38,694 bases of DNA from positions 1 to 38,694 of IMG/VR virus record IMGVR_UViG_3300021963_000295. One strand, given 5' to 3'. Each line of letters starts with the position of its first letter. Position 1 is the stretch's first letter. Made by a program: the position numbers and the translations under genes. The notes under the pieces were generated by a model, which ran no database searches, was not told the DNA's origin, and saw nothing but the letters and a program-made list of their open reading frames with translations. The DNA is from a virus. This document shows, piece by piece, positions 1 through 8,134 of this stretch.

Positions 1-515
1 GTTGCTGGTAATTGTTCAGCGTGTACTTTTACATTGTATTTTGCTGAGTTGTCAGTACTTCTAGTGTTTTCTTTGTTGGTTGCAACTTTACCTGCTACTT
101 TAGCGCTAAAGCTCATACCCCACCATCTTCCACTTGCAGATGCTTCATAGCTGTTTTCAGTAGCTACTGTATCTTTTGATGCTTCTGATGTTTTTACTTC
201 CATAGAGAATTCAATGTCTGCTGAAGTAATTGCTAATGAAGGTAATGGTACTAATGGTAACATCGGAACTTTGTTATACAATTTTTGTATTTCTTGTTCT
301 CCAGTTTGACCGTTTGTAACAACACGATTCATTTCTACATCTAATGAACGAGCAGATGTTTTACCTGTCTTTTCATCTTTTACGAAAGCTACTTCAGAAA
401 TGTATTTCCAAGTTACTTCGTTTAATTTTGCCTGTCCTTTAGCCATTCCAACGATAGGGGAAACAATTAGTTCCTCTATTGGAAGTCCTGCGAATTGGTC
501 TGCGATTCCTGCCAT
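1..515 (-). CDS. DUF2589 family protein (C-terminus cut by window edge)
   Basis: The gene reads leftward from an ATG at 515 and runs off the window edge, so about 171 residues are visible and no stop is seen. The N-terminus (MAGIADQFAGLPIEELIVSP) is followed by an alanine/lysine/glutamine helix, and later by a VPMLPLVPLPSLAI segment leading into a beta strand. This pattern of 'LPIEELI..P' plus 'VPLL.LVPIP..' matches my memory of the DUF2589 family, whose function is unknown. There is no signal peptide or membrane segment. A TATATTTAT-type motif lies 43 nt upstream. It follows a small zinc-ribbon gene, a plausible functional partner. Family call is fairly sure; role (virion or cytoplasmic) is unknown. 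Confidence 0.7.
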   Translation of the reverse strand, partial: MAGIADQFAGLPIEELIVSPIVGMAKGQAKLNEVTWKYISEVAFVKDEKTGKTSARSLDVEMNRVVTNGQTGEQEIQKLYNKVPMLPLVPLPSLAITSADIEFSMEVKTSEASKDTVATENSYEASASGRWWGMSFSAKVAGKVATNKENTRSTDNSAKYNVKVHAEQLPA

Positions 516-557
516 AAAATTTTATTTTTTGAATTAAATTAGTATAACTTGTTCTTC

Positions 558-566
558 ATAAATATC
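558..566 (-). promoter_or_regulatory. Candidate late-type promoter box (GATATTTAT)
   Basis: On the minus strand this reads GATATTTAT, a variant of the TATATTTAT box that recurs upstream of several genes here. It lies 43 nt before the DUF2589 start in a 75-nt gap. There is no TTTG -33 element at the right distance. Weak single example, supported by the set. Confidence 0.35.
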
Positions 567-590
567 AGAAATTATCAAAACACCATACCA

Positions 591-794
591 TTATGAAAAC
601 TTAACCATTCCTTTATATTGTTTTTTTATCTTATCTATTTCTGAAATAGCTTCATTAAAACTCTTTTTAATCTCCTCATTTACAGTAAAATCCATAATAA
701 CTTGACAATGTGGACAAGCAGAAACCGGATGTTTTATGATAAATTCTAAAGTTAAACCGATTGGTTTTTTACAAGCCGGACAAGGTAAAGCCAT
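591..794 (-). CDS. Small zinc-ribbon protein
   Basis: A 67-residue protein with two Cys pairs, CPAC at residues 5-8 and CPHC at about 27-30, spaced as in a single treble-clef or zinc-ribbon fold, followed by a charged helix (about 38-60). The N-terminal layout (CPxCxKPI...L...CPHC) suggests zinc binding. It has no signal peptide, so it should be cytoplasmic or virion-associated. It lies between a terminator-promoter element (809-847) and the DUF2589 gene, and may be co-transcribed with the latter. I recall similar zinc ribbons near DUF2589 genes, but that is memory and not shown here. Function unknown. Confidence 0.7.
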   Translation of the reverse strand: MALPCPACKKPIGLTLEFIIKHPVSACPHCQVIMDFTVNEEIKKSFNEAISEIDKIKKQYKGMVKFS

Positions 795-808
795 AACATT
801 TTATTTGG

Positions 809-818
809 TATAAATATA
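809..818 (-). promoter_or_regulatory. Late-type promoter box (TATATTTATA)
   Basis: The minus strand reads TATATTTATA, 14 nt before the zinc-ribbon ATG. It directly abuts the T-tract of the upstream terminator (822-847), so termination of one transcript and start of the next would be fused in about 40 nt. Confidence 0.45.
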
Positions 819-821
819 AAA

Positions 822-847
822 AAAGGGAGAAACTATGTTCTCCCTTT
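822..847 (-). terminator. Intrinsic terminator after holin-like gene
   Basis: A perfect 10-bp stem, AAAGGGAGAA pairing with TTCTCCCTTT around a 6-nt loop. On the minus strand it is followed by a run of seven T. It lies 40 nt past the stop of the leftward gene at 887. Confidence 0.8.
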
Positions 848-886
848 AAAATATTTCCGCCCTTCCTACAGTTAAAGGAAATACAA

Positions 887-1165
887 TTATCCTAATTCTT
901 CTTCAGCCCCAGCATCCAATTTGTTCTTATCGTGCTCTGCTTTTCTATTGATGTACTTATCAACCGAAGCGATACCGAATGAACCTAATGTGATAACCAA
1001 GAAACCATTGAAGATATATTCATTGATTAATAGTTCTTTACCCATCCAACCTGTGATAAGGTCTACGAATAAAGCAATTACCATCATTGCGAATGACAAG
1101 AAACCAACTACTGATTTTTCGTTGATATCGTTGTTGTCTTTAAAAAGTTCTTTAATGAATCCCAT
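887..1165 (-). CDS. Small two-TM membrane protein, holin-like
   Basis: A 92-residue protein with a short charged N-terminus, two hydrophobic segments (about residues 19-40 and 48-67) and a highly charged, lysine/aspartate/glutamate-rich tail. Size, topology and charged ends fit phage holins or the similar small membrane proteins of T4-like phages, but no holin has a diagnostic motif and no endolysin gene is seen next to it. It is the last gene before the terminator at 822-847, at the end of the operon carrying the secreted proteins. Alternative: an unrelated inner-membrane accessory protein. Confidence 0.6.
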   Translation of the reverse strand: MGFIKELFKDNNDINEKSVVGFLSFAMMVIALFVDLITGWMGKELLINEYIFNGFLVITLGSFGIASVDKYINRKAEHDKNKLDAGAEEELG

Positions 1166-1209
1166 AATTTTACATTTTAATTAATTAATGTAACAAATAC
1201 ATAACTAAT

Positions 1210-1872
1210 TTATCCTGCCATTTCAGCATCTTCATCTTTTATTTTTCCACACTTCAAGCATTCTTCATCACCATCACCATCTACATCACCCCAAATATGT
1301 TCACATTGTCTGTGTGCGAAATATGCATCAATCTTACCATCACCATCAAAATCAATACCATCCATTACACCATCACCATCTTCATCCACTTCAACACCGG
1401 TTCTACCTGCTTTTGGAGTTGTTACAGCATCAGTAATTTGTGGTTCTACTTTTTCTTCTTTTGGTTTGTTAGCTTCAATCAAATTAATTTCATGTGCGTT
1501 ATTTGCCGCTTGAACAAATGCATCAGGAATTAATGGAGTATTGTTTGGTGGAGTTATAGGCATATCAGCAGTGTTGCTTAATGATGTACCATCTTCTTCA
1601 TCCATTTTTTGAACTAGCATTTTATCCTTATCGGTATCACTAAACCAATAGTCAATGATTTTACCATAAGAACCAATGAAAGCTCCTAACAACAATAAAA
1701 GAAGTTCTTTCCATTCTCCTTCTATTGCAGATTTATTAAAAATCGCAAAGAACATCCCTGCCATTATAAACATAAACCCACCCAATACCATAGCGGTAAT
1801 ATACCATCTACGGCTCATCATTTTATTTAATAATTCTTTAAATCCGCTTGGCGGTTGTTGATTGTTACTCAT
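1210..1872 (-). CDS. Membrane protein with Ca-binding-type DxDGDG loops and zinc-ribbon tail
   Basis: About 220 residues if started at the ATG at 1872; the longer reading from 1902 overlaps the upstream mini-gene more deeply and is less likely. Two hydrophobic segments lie at about residues 24-46 and 54-70, followed by a conserved-looking GSYGKIIDYWF stretch. A disordered proline/asparagine linker leads to DEDGDG, DFDGDG and DVDGDG loops like EF-hand or thrombospondin type-3 calcium sites (about 162-205). The last loop sits inside a C-x-H-x-W ... C-x2-C zinc-ribbon-like motif. The start overlaps the stop of the 32-aa gene, suggesting translational coupling. Role unknown; membrane-anchored and probably metal-dependent. 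Confidence 0.7.
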   Translation of the reverse strand: MSNNQQPPSGFKELLNKMMSRRWYITAMVLGGFMFIMAGMFFAIFNKSAIEGEWKELLLLLLGAFIGSYGKIIDYWFSDTDKDKMLVQKMDEEDGTSLSNTADMPITPPNNTPLIPDAFVQAANNAHEINLIEANKPKEEKVEPQITDAVTTPKAGRTGVEVDEDGDGVMDGIDFDGDGKIDAYFAHRQCEHIWGDVDGDGDEECLKCGKIKDEDAEMAG

Positions 1873-1963
1873 TTTCTTTTCGTATTCTTTCGTTATTTGC
1901 ATGATTCATAGCCCACATTAAGAAAGCTATAAAAAATAATGTAACACCTATTTTATATCCCAT
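1865..1963 (-). CDS. 32-aa single-TM microprotein
   Basis: A short reading frame starting ATG-GGA at 1963: one hydrophobic segment (residues 3-19) followed by a charged tail ending RIRKENE. Its stop (TAA 1865-1867) overlaps the start of the next membrane gene by 8 nt, and it sits snugly between two genes with no other explanation for the space. Size and topology are like phage lysis accessory or spanin-type peptides, but there is no lipobox and no sequence-based function. Confidence 0.5.
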   Translation of the reverse strand: MGYKIGVTLFFIAFLMWAMNHANNERIRKENE

Positions 1964-1966
1964 AGA

Positions 1967-2284
1967 TTACCATTCAGCTGGCTTCTCTTTGAATTCATCA
2001 CCTTCTTTCTTCTTTGGTGCTGCCGCTGGAGCTGCTGGTTTAGCCGTTCCACCACTATTTCCACCGCCACCATTTACAATTACAGTCTTACCTGCTGATT
2101 GTTGTTGTGTGTTTTGGATGTTGATTACCGGTGCAGCTTGTTGAACTGCTGGTTTTTCTTCATCACCACCTGTTAATTTTGTTGTTACCCATCCACCTAC
2201 ACCTAAAGTTATAGTTGAGATAAATCCGATGATTACATTCTTAATTGATGAACCACCGCCTTGTTGTTCTTGTTCGTCTGCCAT
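1967..2284 (-). CDS. Single-TM protein with low-complexity Gly/Pro/Ala tail
   Basis: A 105-residue protein. A Gln/Gly-rich N-terminus precedes one membrane segment (about 15-39, NVIIGFISTITLGVGGWVTT). The rest is disordered and repetitive: a Gln/Asn stretch, VIVNGGGGNSGG, then a Pro/Ala run and a charged end (KEKPAEW). There is no lipobox. It lies between the lipoprotein genes and the holin-like and Ca-loop membrane proteins in one leftward operon. The composition suggests a tether or linker protein in the inner membrane. Family not recognised. Confidence 0.6.
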   Translation of the reverse strand: MADEQEQQGGGSSIKNVIIGFISTITLGVGGWVTTKLTGGDEEKPAVQQAAPVINIQNTQQQSAGKTVIVNGGGGNSGGTAKPAAPAAAPKKKEGDEFKEKPAEW

Positions 2285-2310
2285 TTTATGTTACTTTTTC
2301 TTGTTTAAAT

Positions 2311-2682
2311 TTATAACTTATTAAAATCGGTAATACCAATCATTTTACCACTCGCATCATATACAGCTACTCTATATGCCGATGCGGGTAACGCGGTAGT
2401 ATATACCTTTAATATATTATCTCCAGAATTTGCGTACATTGTTTCTTTTGATACCACTCTATTTGCAATATCTAAAATTTTAACTGTCACATTTCCTGCA
2501 GCTTCTAACTTAACGTTCATCGCCACTTCTGAAGTGACAAATTGTGATTGTAACTTAATACCAGCGGATGCTGACATATTTAATTCTGCATTTGGATTTA
2601 CAGGTTGAATTATATCAATTGGAGATTTTCTACATCCAACCAAGATGATAGCTCCAAATAATACTAATAATACTTTTTTCAT
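2311..2682 (-). CDS. Lipoprotein with T9SS C-terminal-domain-like beta fold
   Basis: A 123-residue secreted lipoprotein. The N-terminus is a signal peptide ending in the lipobox LVGC (Cys17), followed by RK rather than Asp. Residues about 60-123 follow the type IX secretion sorting-domain pattern: alternating strands with VTVKILDIANRVV, a G-N turn, then LP-x-x-x-Y-x-V-x-V-x-D-x-x-G-K and a final strand ending FNKL. Known members have this domain at the end of secreted cargo, not on short lipoproteins. It is paralogous to the next gene (shared L-K-x-Y-T-x-x-L-P). Probable location: outer or inner membrane, facing periplasm. The domain call is by pattern only. Confidence 0.65.
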   Translation of the reverse strand: MKKVLLVLFGAIILVGCRKSPIDIIQPVNPNAELNMSASAGIKLQSQFVTSEVAMNVKLEAAGNVTVKILDIANRVVSKETMYANSGDNILKVYTTALPASAYRVAVYDASGKMIGITDFNKL

Positions 2683-2694
2683 TTTAATACCTTT

Positions 2695-3048
2695 TTAGTT
2701 TATTATCAGTAACGTCTTACCTATTTGGACACTATTCTCATCTTCCAAAGATAAATATAAATATCTAACAGGTAACGATTTTGTATATAACTTTAAGGAA
2801 TTTATTCCATTTTTACCAATTATTCTTTCTCTCGCTACAACATTTTGACCTATTGAATCAAAAAGAGTAAGTGTAAATACTCCCTCTGATTTTAAATTAA
2901 AGTTTATTTCACCTTCATTTGTTATTGTTACTTCCTTTGAAGAAAATATATCAAGGGGTTGTGGTTGTGGAATTGGTTCTACAGATACCTTGCGGCATCC
3001 GATTATAAAAATCACACAACATAATATTATAATTTTAATCCATTTCAT
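2695..3048 (-). CDS. Lipoprotein paralogous to the 2311 gene
   Basis: A 117-residue lipoprotein with a hydrophobic signal peptide and lipobox IIGC (Cys18), again followed by RK. The C-terminal 65 residues repeat the beta-domain pattern of its neighbour: FTLTLFDSIGQNVV, a G-x-N turn, SLKLYTKSLP, then a last pair of strands ending LLIIN. The two are clearly diverged duplicates. Its start overlaps the stop of the large lectin-domain gene at 3048, so the two are translationally linked. Function unknown; the pairing with large secreted proteins suggests membrane anchors or assembly partners. Confidence 0.65.
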   Translation of the reverse strand: MKWIKIIILCCVIFIIGCRKVSVEPIPQPQPLDIFSSKEVTITNEGEINFNLKSEGVFTLTLFDSIGQNVVARERIIGKNGINSLKLYTKSLPVRYLYLSLEDENSVQIGKTLLIIN

Positions 3049-5624
3049 TATTGTATCTTTATTTTTACACTAGTTCCACTCACATTCACAGCTTCATTAG
3101 TAGCTATGGATAGTAATCCCAATGAGTTAGGGATTTGTTTATTTAATTTGAAACCCAATCGGTATTCGGTAGACCCATCCAGAAGTTCACCAGAGGTGTT
3201 TATAGAACCCAAATTAATAAATGAACCTTTATCTGTCCCAAAGTTTATAGGAGAACCTGTGGTTCTAAAATTGGTTCCTGTGTACTTTAGAATGGTGTTA
3301 TCATAGTTTATCTGAAATTGAGTTCCTACTATTTGATTTGAATTTGGATTGAACTTAATATATGCAATTAGGCTATCACCTTTTATTTCCGAAATGATGT
3401 ATGCTGTTGGTTGAAGCGTTACCGATTTCAAACCAACGTTTGCTGACATTGTGGTGATTCCGTTTGAAGGTGGTGTTGCTGAATGCGATAAGTTTACATC
3501 TCCTTTCCAAGTTACTGCCAAATTGTATGTATAATTCGTTACACCATCTAATAAACTAAATCCATATTCTTTTCCTAAATAATTTGGAAATTGTGTCCAA
3601 TTAGATTTACCAATCGTTGAGTATGTAGAATCGGATATAATCTTCATTGTATTATCCAAAGTGTAACTACTAATCAAATCTTTTGCACCAGTTAGGTTTT
3701 GTAATAATCTAAAACAATCTGCTTCATTAAAAATACCATTATCATCCACATCTGCATTTTTGAATTGAATGCCATATGTAAATTCGTTTCCACTTTGATT
3801 ACCGAATATTCCACTATTAGATACTTCTTTAAATGCCAAATAAACATCGGATACCGTTACAATACTATTATAAAGGGTTTTTAATTGAACAGAATCATAT
3901 TGTTGAAATTCTAATTTGTGTTGTTTGTATGCACCATTTTGTGCAAAATTTATATTAGAAGTAAAGGCCCAATTATTGTAATTAGCATTTCGTATATTAG
4001 CAGCAAATGCCGAAGTTCCATCAGTTACTTTTGGTAATGATGATGGAACAATATAGTGTGCCCAATATGCAGATGTTTGTTGATAAGTTACAGGTCCATC
4101 ATACACATCTAATATTTTTACTTTAGAAATTGTTGAAGGTTGGGTATTTCCAAATCTTGTCAAATCAATGTAAAGAGTTGTAGTTCCATTTGATATATTA
4201 ACATAAGAAAATTCCGCTTGACCGGCTGAAATTGTTGCTTTATATGAAGATGGTTCGTTTACAAATTGATAACTCAATCCCCATGCTCCCCATTCGGAAG
4301 TTGTGATACCATTACGAGTTGAACCAGGATAATTATTTTTTCCTTCAACTACTTTAATGTAAACTTCTTTTGTTTGCCCAATAGTTATAACTCCAGCATG
4401 CACCGCCATAGCGGGAATGTAAGAGTCATTGGTGTATATATCAGTTCCCCAACCACCACCACCTGCTCCTGTGATTGTCATTTTATATATCTTACCAATA
4501 TCAGTTTCACTATATGCAGTCATATCGTTTTGGGTTGCGGCTTGGATTGCAGATGAATATAGTTTTGCGGTATCTAATTGATTTGAAAGATAAACTTTAC
4601 CCAAACCATTTAGTGCTTTGTAATCACCACCAGATGTCCAAACTGATGTGGCATCGTTTCTTTTGAATAGTTTTGATGAAAAATTACTTTCAGTTATATT
4701 AGAACCAAAATTAAAATTAAATACCGCCTTTAGAGTTTCTCCATTTGAATGAACAACACTATTGGAATAAAATTCAGTAAATGTTGCATCATCAGGATTA
4801 GTCCAAGTTCCAAATTCAACTACATAAGCACAACTAAAATTATTAGGTAAATCGTTCCATTGGTTTCCACCACCCCATTTAGTTACTGCATAATCTTCAT
4901 TACCACTATTGTTTGGTTCACCACCTGCCCAGTTATTATATTGACCTACTATGTTTCCGTTTAGTTGTCCGTTTGATGTTTTAATTAAAGTTCCTGCTTC
5001 AGGTCCCGCATCAATTCTCCATTGACCTTCAACTACTTCATCCGTTAATGCAAACCAAATACTAGCTTGCGGAACATTGGCAAATATAAAAGCATCTTCG
5101 GAAGCAGATGTTATTGTTACCAAATATCCTTGCTGACCTTTGAATGTTTGTTGAGATGATAATGTTCTTGCGTTTGTATAAGTTGCTCCGCTTGATATAG
5201 GTCTATAAAAGTGTCCATTAACTCCGTTATAAAAGTATCCAACAGGATTTACAGTTGCAGCTACTGAAATATTAATATCACCCGTTACCGAACCTGTATT
5301 TATTTTTAGAGATGTTAATGCCGTATTAATACTAGCCATTGTTCCCGTTACAACTAAACGAGTTTTATTACCACTTAAAGTAAATCCACTTGCTGCCGTT
5401 AAACCTGTTGTTGTGTTGAGATAGAATGTAGTACCTGAAGGTGGATTAACTAAACTAATTGATGCCAATAAAGTTGCAGTTGAACTAAACCCACTTAAAG
5501 AGAATCCACTTGCATCCTGTGCCGATGTATTTACATTAAACGATTTTGGGTCTGGTGCATCTACTGCTTGCCCAAACCCAAAAATCGTTACAAAAGATAA
5601 TAAAATTGCTAATAATATTCTCAT
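3048..5624 (-). CDS. Large secreted protein with C-type lectin, dockerin-like and cohesin-like domains
   Basis: 858 residues with a Sec signal peptide (about 1-18). Residues about 130-275 form a C-type lectin domain: Y-x-N-A-R start, GYLVTITSASED, WFALTDEVVEGQWRI, WAGGEPNNSGNEDYA and WNDLP. A central beta region follows. Near residue 620 there is an IVTVSDVYLAFKEV segment followed by a Ca-loop DVDDNGIFNEADC that resembles a dockerin half. The last 130 residues look like a cohesin-type beta sandwich (IVGTQFQINYDNTILKY). The C-terminal part is related to that of the neighbouring 564-aa protein. Likely displayed on the virion or on the infected cell, binding glycans. The lectin call is firm; the others are by pattern. 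Confidence 0.75.
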   Translation of the reverse strand: MRILLAILLSFVTIFGFGQAVDAPDPKSFNVNTSAQDASGFSLSGFSSTATLLASISLVNPPSGTTFYLNTTTGLTAASGFTLSGNKTRLVVTGTMASINTALTSLKINTGSVTGDINISVAATVNPVGYFYNGVNGHFYRPISSGATYTNARTLSSQQTFKGQQGYLVTITSASEDAFIFANVPQASIWFALTDEVVEGQWRIDAGPEAGTLIKTSNGQLNGNIVGQYNNWAGGEPNNSGNEDYAVTKWGGGNQWNDLPNNFSCAYVVEFGTWTNPDDATFTEFYSNSVVHSNGETLKAVFNFNFGSNITESNFSSKLFKRNDATSVWTSGGDYKALNGLGKVYLSNQLDTAKLYSSAIQAATQNDMTAYSETDIGKIYKMTITGAGGGGWGTDIYTNDSYIPAMAVHAGVITIGQTKEVYIKVVEGKNNYPGSTRNGITTSEWGAWGLSYQFVNEPSSYKATISAGQAEFSYVNISNGTTTLYIDLTRFGNTQPSTISKVKILDVYDGPVTYQQTSAYWAHYIVPSSLPKVTDGTSAFAANIRNANYNNWAFTSNINFAQNGAYKQHKLEFQQYDSVQLKTLYNSIVTVSDVYLAFKEVSNSGIFGNQSGNEFTYGIQFKNADVDDNGIFNEADCFRLLQNLTGAKDLISSYTLDNTMKIISDSTYSTIGKSNWTQFPNYLGKEYGFSLLDGVTNYTYNLAVTWKGDVNLSHSATPPSNGITTMSANVGLKSVTLQPTAYIISEIKGDSLIAYIKFNPNSNQIVGTQFQINYDNTILKYTGTNFRTTGSPINFGTDKGSFINLGSINTSGELLDGSTEYRLGFKLNKQIPNSLGLLSIATNEAVNVSGTSVKIKIQ

Positions 5625-7318
5625 TATTCAATTACAAGTTCTACCTTCTTACCATTCGCATCAACTGCATCGGCTAATACAAAGAAGAATAAACCTGCAG
5701 TATTGCTTAGTGGAACTTTTGGTGTGAAGATTAATTTATATGGAGTTCCTATTTTAATTCTAGCTGTCTTTAATTGGTCAATAGAACCAAAAGTCAATCT
5801 ACCATTATCATGTGTAGAGAAGTTTGTTATTGTACTACCAGCATCAAATATTACATTATCCAAAGTTAGTTTTGTTGAATCATAATTCATAATAATCTGC
5901 AAACCGGCCAAACCTTCTTTTGTCAATCCACTGGTAAGAACAACTTTACCACTCTCTAATGTAGAAGTAATACTTAAAGTTGCACTTTCAGCTGTTTTAT
6001 TTGAATAAGTGTTTGTTTGATATGAGGTCATTGCCATTGATTTTATATTTTCACTTGTCAAACTTGATTTACCCATATTTGCCGAATTTGTGAATATCCC
6101 CTGTGTTATTCTTGTTGCAATTGTATCAGGATGTGATGAGTGTGACCAATCTAAATCACCACCCCATGCAAATACGGCATCTACCGTTTGTGCGGCTTGG
6201 GTTACATACACCCTGTGTTTTGCCACACCATCTAACCAACTTTGATTTAATAAACCACTATGCCATTTGTAATTAACAGTTTGATTTACAGGTGCCGCGT
6301 TTGTTGGTATAAACGCATTTGTAGATACATCTTGTCCCATTACATATGCAAATGAATAATAAGAATCACTTTCACTAAATGCCGTTTTATTTTTTGATAT
6401 AAACCCAATTTTCTTTTCCAATACAGGTCTAGTAAAGAAATTTGCAGTGCCACCAATATCAGTTTGTGAAACACCTAAAAATGATTTATATGCATCTGAT
6501 ACCGTTACAATGTTATTCATAAATGCTTGTTGAGTTGCTCCACCAACCCATACTCCCAAACTATCGCCAACTTTAATACCGGTTGTAAATAGAGCCTCAC
6601 CACTCGCATCAAATGCTTTACTTGCAATGGCTTGTTTTGTCCAATCAATTTCACCACTACCATCCGTTTTGAGCGATAGTAATTGTGCTTGATGCTTTGT
6701 TATATCATACCCGGATGGAAATAAAACTCTTACTTTGAAATAAGAAGTATTACCGGTAACACCCGTTATTGATAAAGGGGTAGATGTTGTTTTTACATAT
6801 GATATATTGTTACCAGTTGCACTATCTAATGCATATGAAAGGTCTAATTTATGAAAATTACTATATGTGTTCTGGTCTTTAAGAATATATTTTTGAGTTG
6901 CAATTATACCATTAACCGATTGGTCTGCTCTTTGAACTGCTAATTGTCCAACGTTCCAATCTGCATTTACTACATATGACCAAGGAGTTGTTACATATTG
7001 TCCGTATAAAGATGTATCACTAATATTTGCAGCTGCAGTAAACTTATAATTTGACCAACCCGTATAATATGTTTGTACTTGATTTCCTTGTGAAAATGTA
7101 GTTGAAACATAAGTTAGCGCCTTATTATTAAATTGATATCTCAGCCAAAAATAACGAGGTTTAGTTACACCTTTATCAACCGTATAAGTTACGGTTACCG
7201 TATCACCTACTTTATAAGGTCCTGATGAAATTGATTGGTTTACAACTATTTGGGCATCTACTTTAAATACAAATAGGGATATAACTAGTACCCCTAAAAA
7301 TGTTATTAATTTCTTCAT
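5624..7318 (-). CDS. Large secreted protein with N- and C-terminal cohesin-like beta domains
   Basis: 564 residues, with a signal peptide ending near KVDAQ (residue 23). The N-terminal 150 residues and the last 120 residues both show the hydrophobic pattern of cohesin-like sandwiches (e.g. GLQIIMNYDSTKLTLDNVIF). The middle contains IVTVSDAYKSFLGVS and later WGGDLDWSHSSHPD, which match IVTVSDVYLAFKEVS and WKGDVNLSHSATP in the 858-aa neighbour, so the C-terminal halves are paralogous. It lacks the lectin domain. Stop and start overlap with the neighbour at 5624, so they are one operon and probably one structure. Function is inferred only as extracellular assembly or adhesion. Confidence 0.7.
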   Translation of the reverse strand: MKKLITFLGVLVISLFVFKVDAQIVVNQSISSGPYKVGDTVTVTYTVDKGVTKPRYFWLRYQFNNKALTYVSTTFSQGNQVQTYYTGWSNYKFTAAANISDTSLYGQYVTTPWSYVVNADWNVGQLAVQRADQSVNGIIATQKYILKDQNTYSNFHKLDLSYALDSATGNNISYVKTTSTPLSITGVTGNTSYFKVRVLFPSGYDITKHQAQLLSLKTDGSGEIDWTKQAIASKAFDASGEALFTTGIKVGDSLGVWVGGATQQAFMNNIVTVSDAYKSFLGVSQTDIGGTANFFTRPVLEKKIGFISKNKTAFSESDSYYSFAYVMGQDVSTNAFIPTNAAPVNQTVNYKWHSGLLNQSWLDGVAKHRVYVTQAAQTVDAVFAWGGDLDWSHSSHPDTIATRITQGIFTNSANMGKSSLTSENIKSMAMTSYQTNTYSNKTAESATLSITSTLESGKVVLTSGLTKEGLAGLQIIMNYDSTKLTLDNVIFDAGSTITNFSTHDNGRLTFGSIDQLKTARIKIGTPYKLIFTPKVPLSNTAGLFFFVLADAVDANGKKVELVIE

Positions 7319-7319
7319 T

Positions 7320-7976
7320 TTACTTTGCGTTTTTACCGAATAGTTTTTTAATTAGACTATCCGATGCTTTTTTTAGAGCGTTACTTAAAGATGTTTGATT
7401 GAATTTTCCACCTTCATCCACAATGAGTGTGGACATTGATATTTCAGATGAACCTTCTTCAACAACAACCTCTTTTACCTTTTTTCCTTCTTTGTAAAGT
7501 ATTCCCTGTAATCTTACCACAGTTTCATCTTCTCCTTTATGGAAGACTGAAATGTTTGTTTTCGTAGATAATACATCTAAATAAACTATATTTACTTTTA
7601 GTTTATATACCGCATCCTTTGATAAGTCATATCCAGCTTCTTGTAGATACTCCTCTAATATATTTTTAACTCCAAAAGCCAGGTTTCTATTACCGGCTAA
7701 TTTTCCAATTTTAACTTGATTCTCTACGGTCTCAACCCAAATATGGTCTTCTTCTTGATACCAAATGTTTTCTGGGTTATTTTTGAATGTACCATCAATT
7801 CTATGGGTAATATCATTAGCGATTTGTGTAGCCCATTGTTCTCTACCGCTAAATTGTAAGAACACAAAGAACAATTGAAAGATAAGTGCAAGTCCTATGA
7901 ATAGACCAACACCTAATAAAAACATTTTGAACAACAACTCTTTAAAGTTCAAAACTGCTGATTTAATGTATTGCAT
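7320..7976 (-). CDS. Inner-membrane protein with CsgG-like periplasmic domain
   Basis: 218 residues. A single long membrane segment (about 18-43) anchors a domain with the pattern of CsgG/FlgT-like proteins: an IVYLDVLSTKTNISVFH strand, GSSEISMSTLIVDEGG, and a closing helix SNALKKASDSLIKKLFG. I recall similar proteins in marine T4-like phages, some labelled curli-like, but this was not checked. It is the first gene of the operon with the two large secreted proteins, 1 nt from the next gene. It could help export or anchor them. No promoter of either class is evident in the 100 nt upstream. Confidence 0.55.
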   Translation of the reverse strand: MQYIKSAVLNFKELLFKMFLLGVGLFIGLALIFQLFFVFLQFSGREQWATQIANDITHRIDGTFKNNPENIWYQEEDHIWVETVENQVKIGKLAGNRNLAFGVKNILEEYLQEAGYDLSKDAVYKLKVNIVYLDVLSTKTNISVFHKGEDETVVRLQGILYKEGKKVKEVVVEEGSSEISMSTLIVDEGGKFNQTSLSNALKKASDSLIKKLFGKNAK

Positions 7977-8075
7977 GATTTTTCCTGCTTATTATATTAT
8001 CATAACAAGTTACGGAACACTTCAGGAAACTTTACTTTATAAAACTATTGCAAAAACTAATTGGATACAAATAAA

Positions 8076-8108
8076 AAGAGTATCCAAACATAAATATTGG
8101 ATACTCTT
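8076..8108 (-). terminator. Intrinsic terminator after DUF5856 gene
   Basis: Perfect 12-bp stem (AAGAGTATCCAA with its complement) and 9-nt loop. On the minus strand it ends in TTTTTATTTG. It lies 27 nt past the stop of the leftward gene ending at 8135 and separates the sigma-factor region from the envelope operon. Confidence 0.85.
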
Positions 8109-8134
8109 AAAATAGTATTAATTTTAATATTAAA

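Noticed and set aside
2740-2775. Further TATAAATATA-like box inside a lipoprotein gene
   Set aside because: It lies within coding sequence (about 2752-2765) with no gene start just downstream; shows the motif also occurs by chance in AT-rich DNA.
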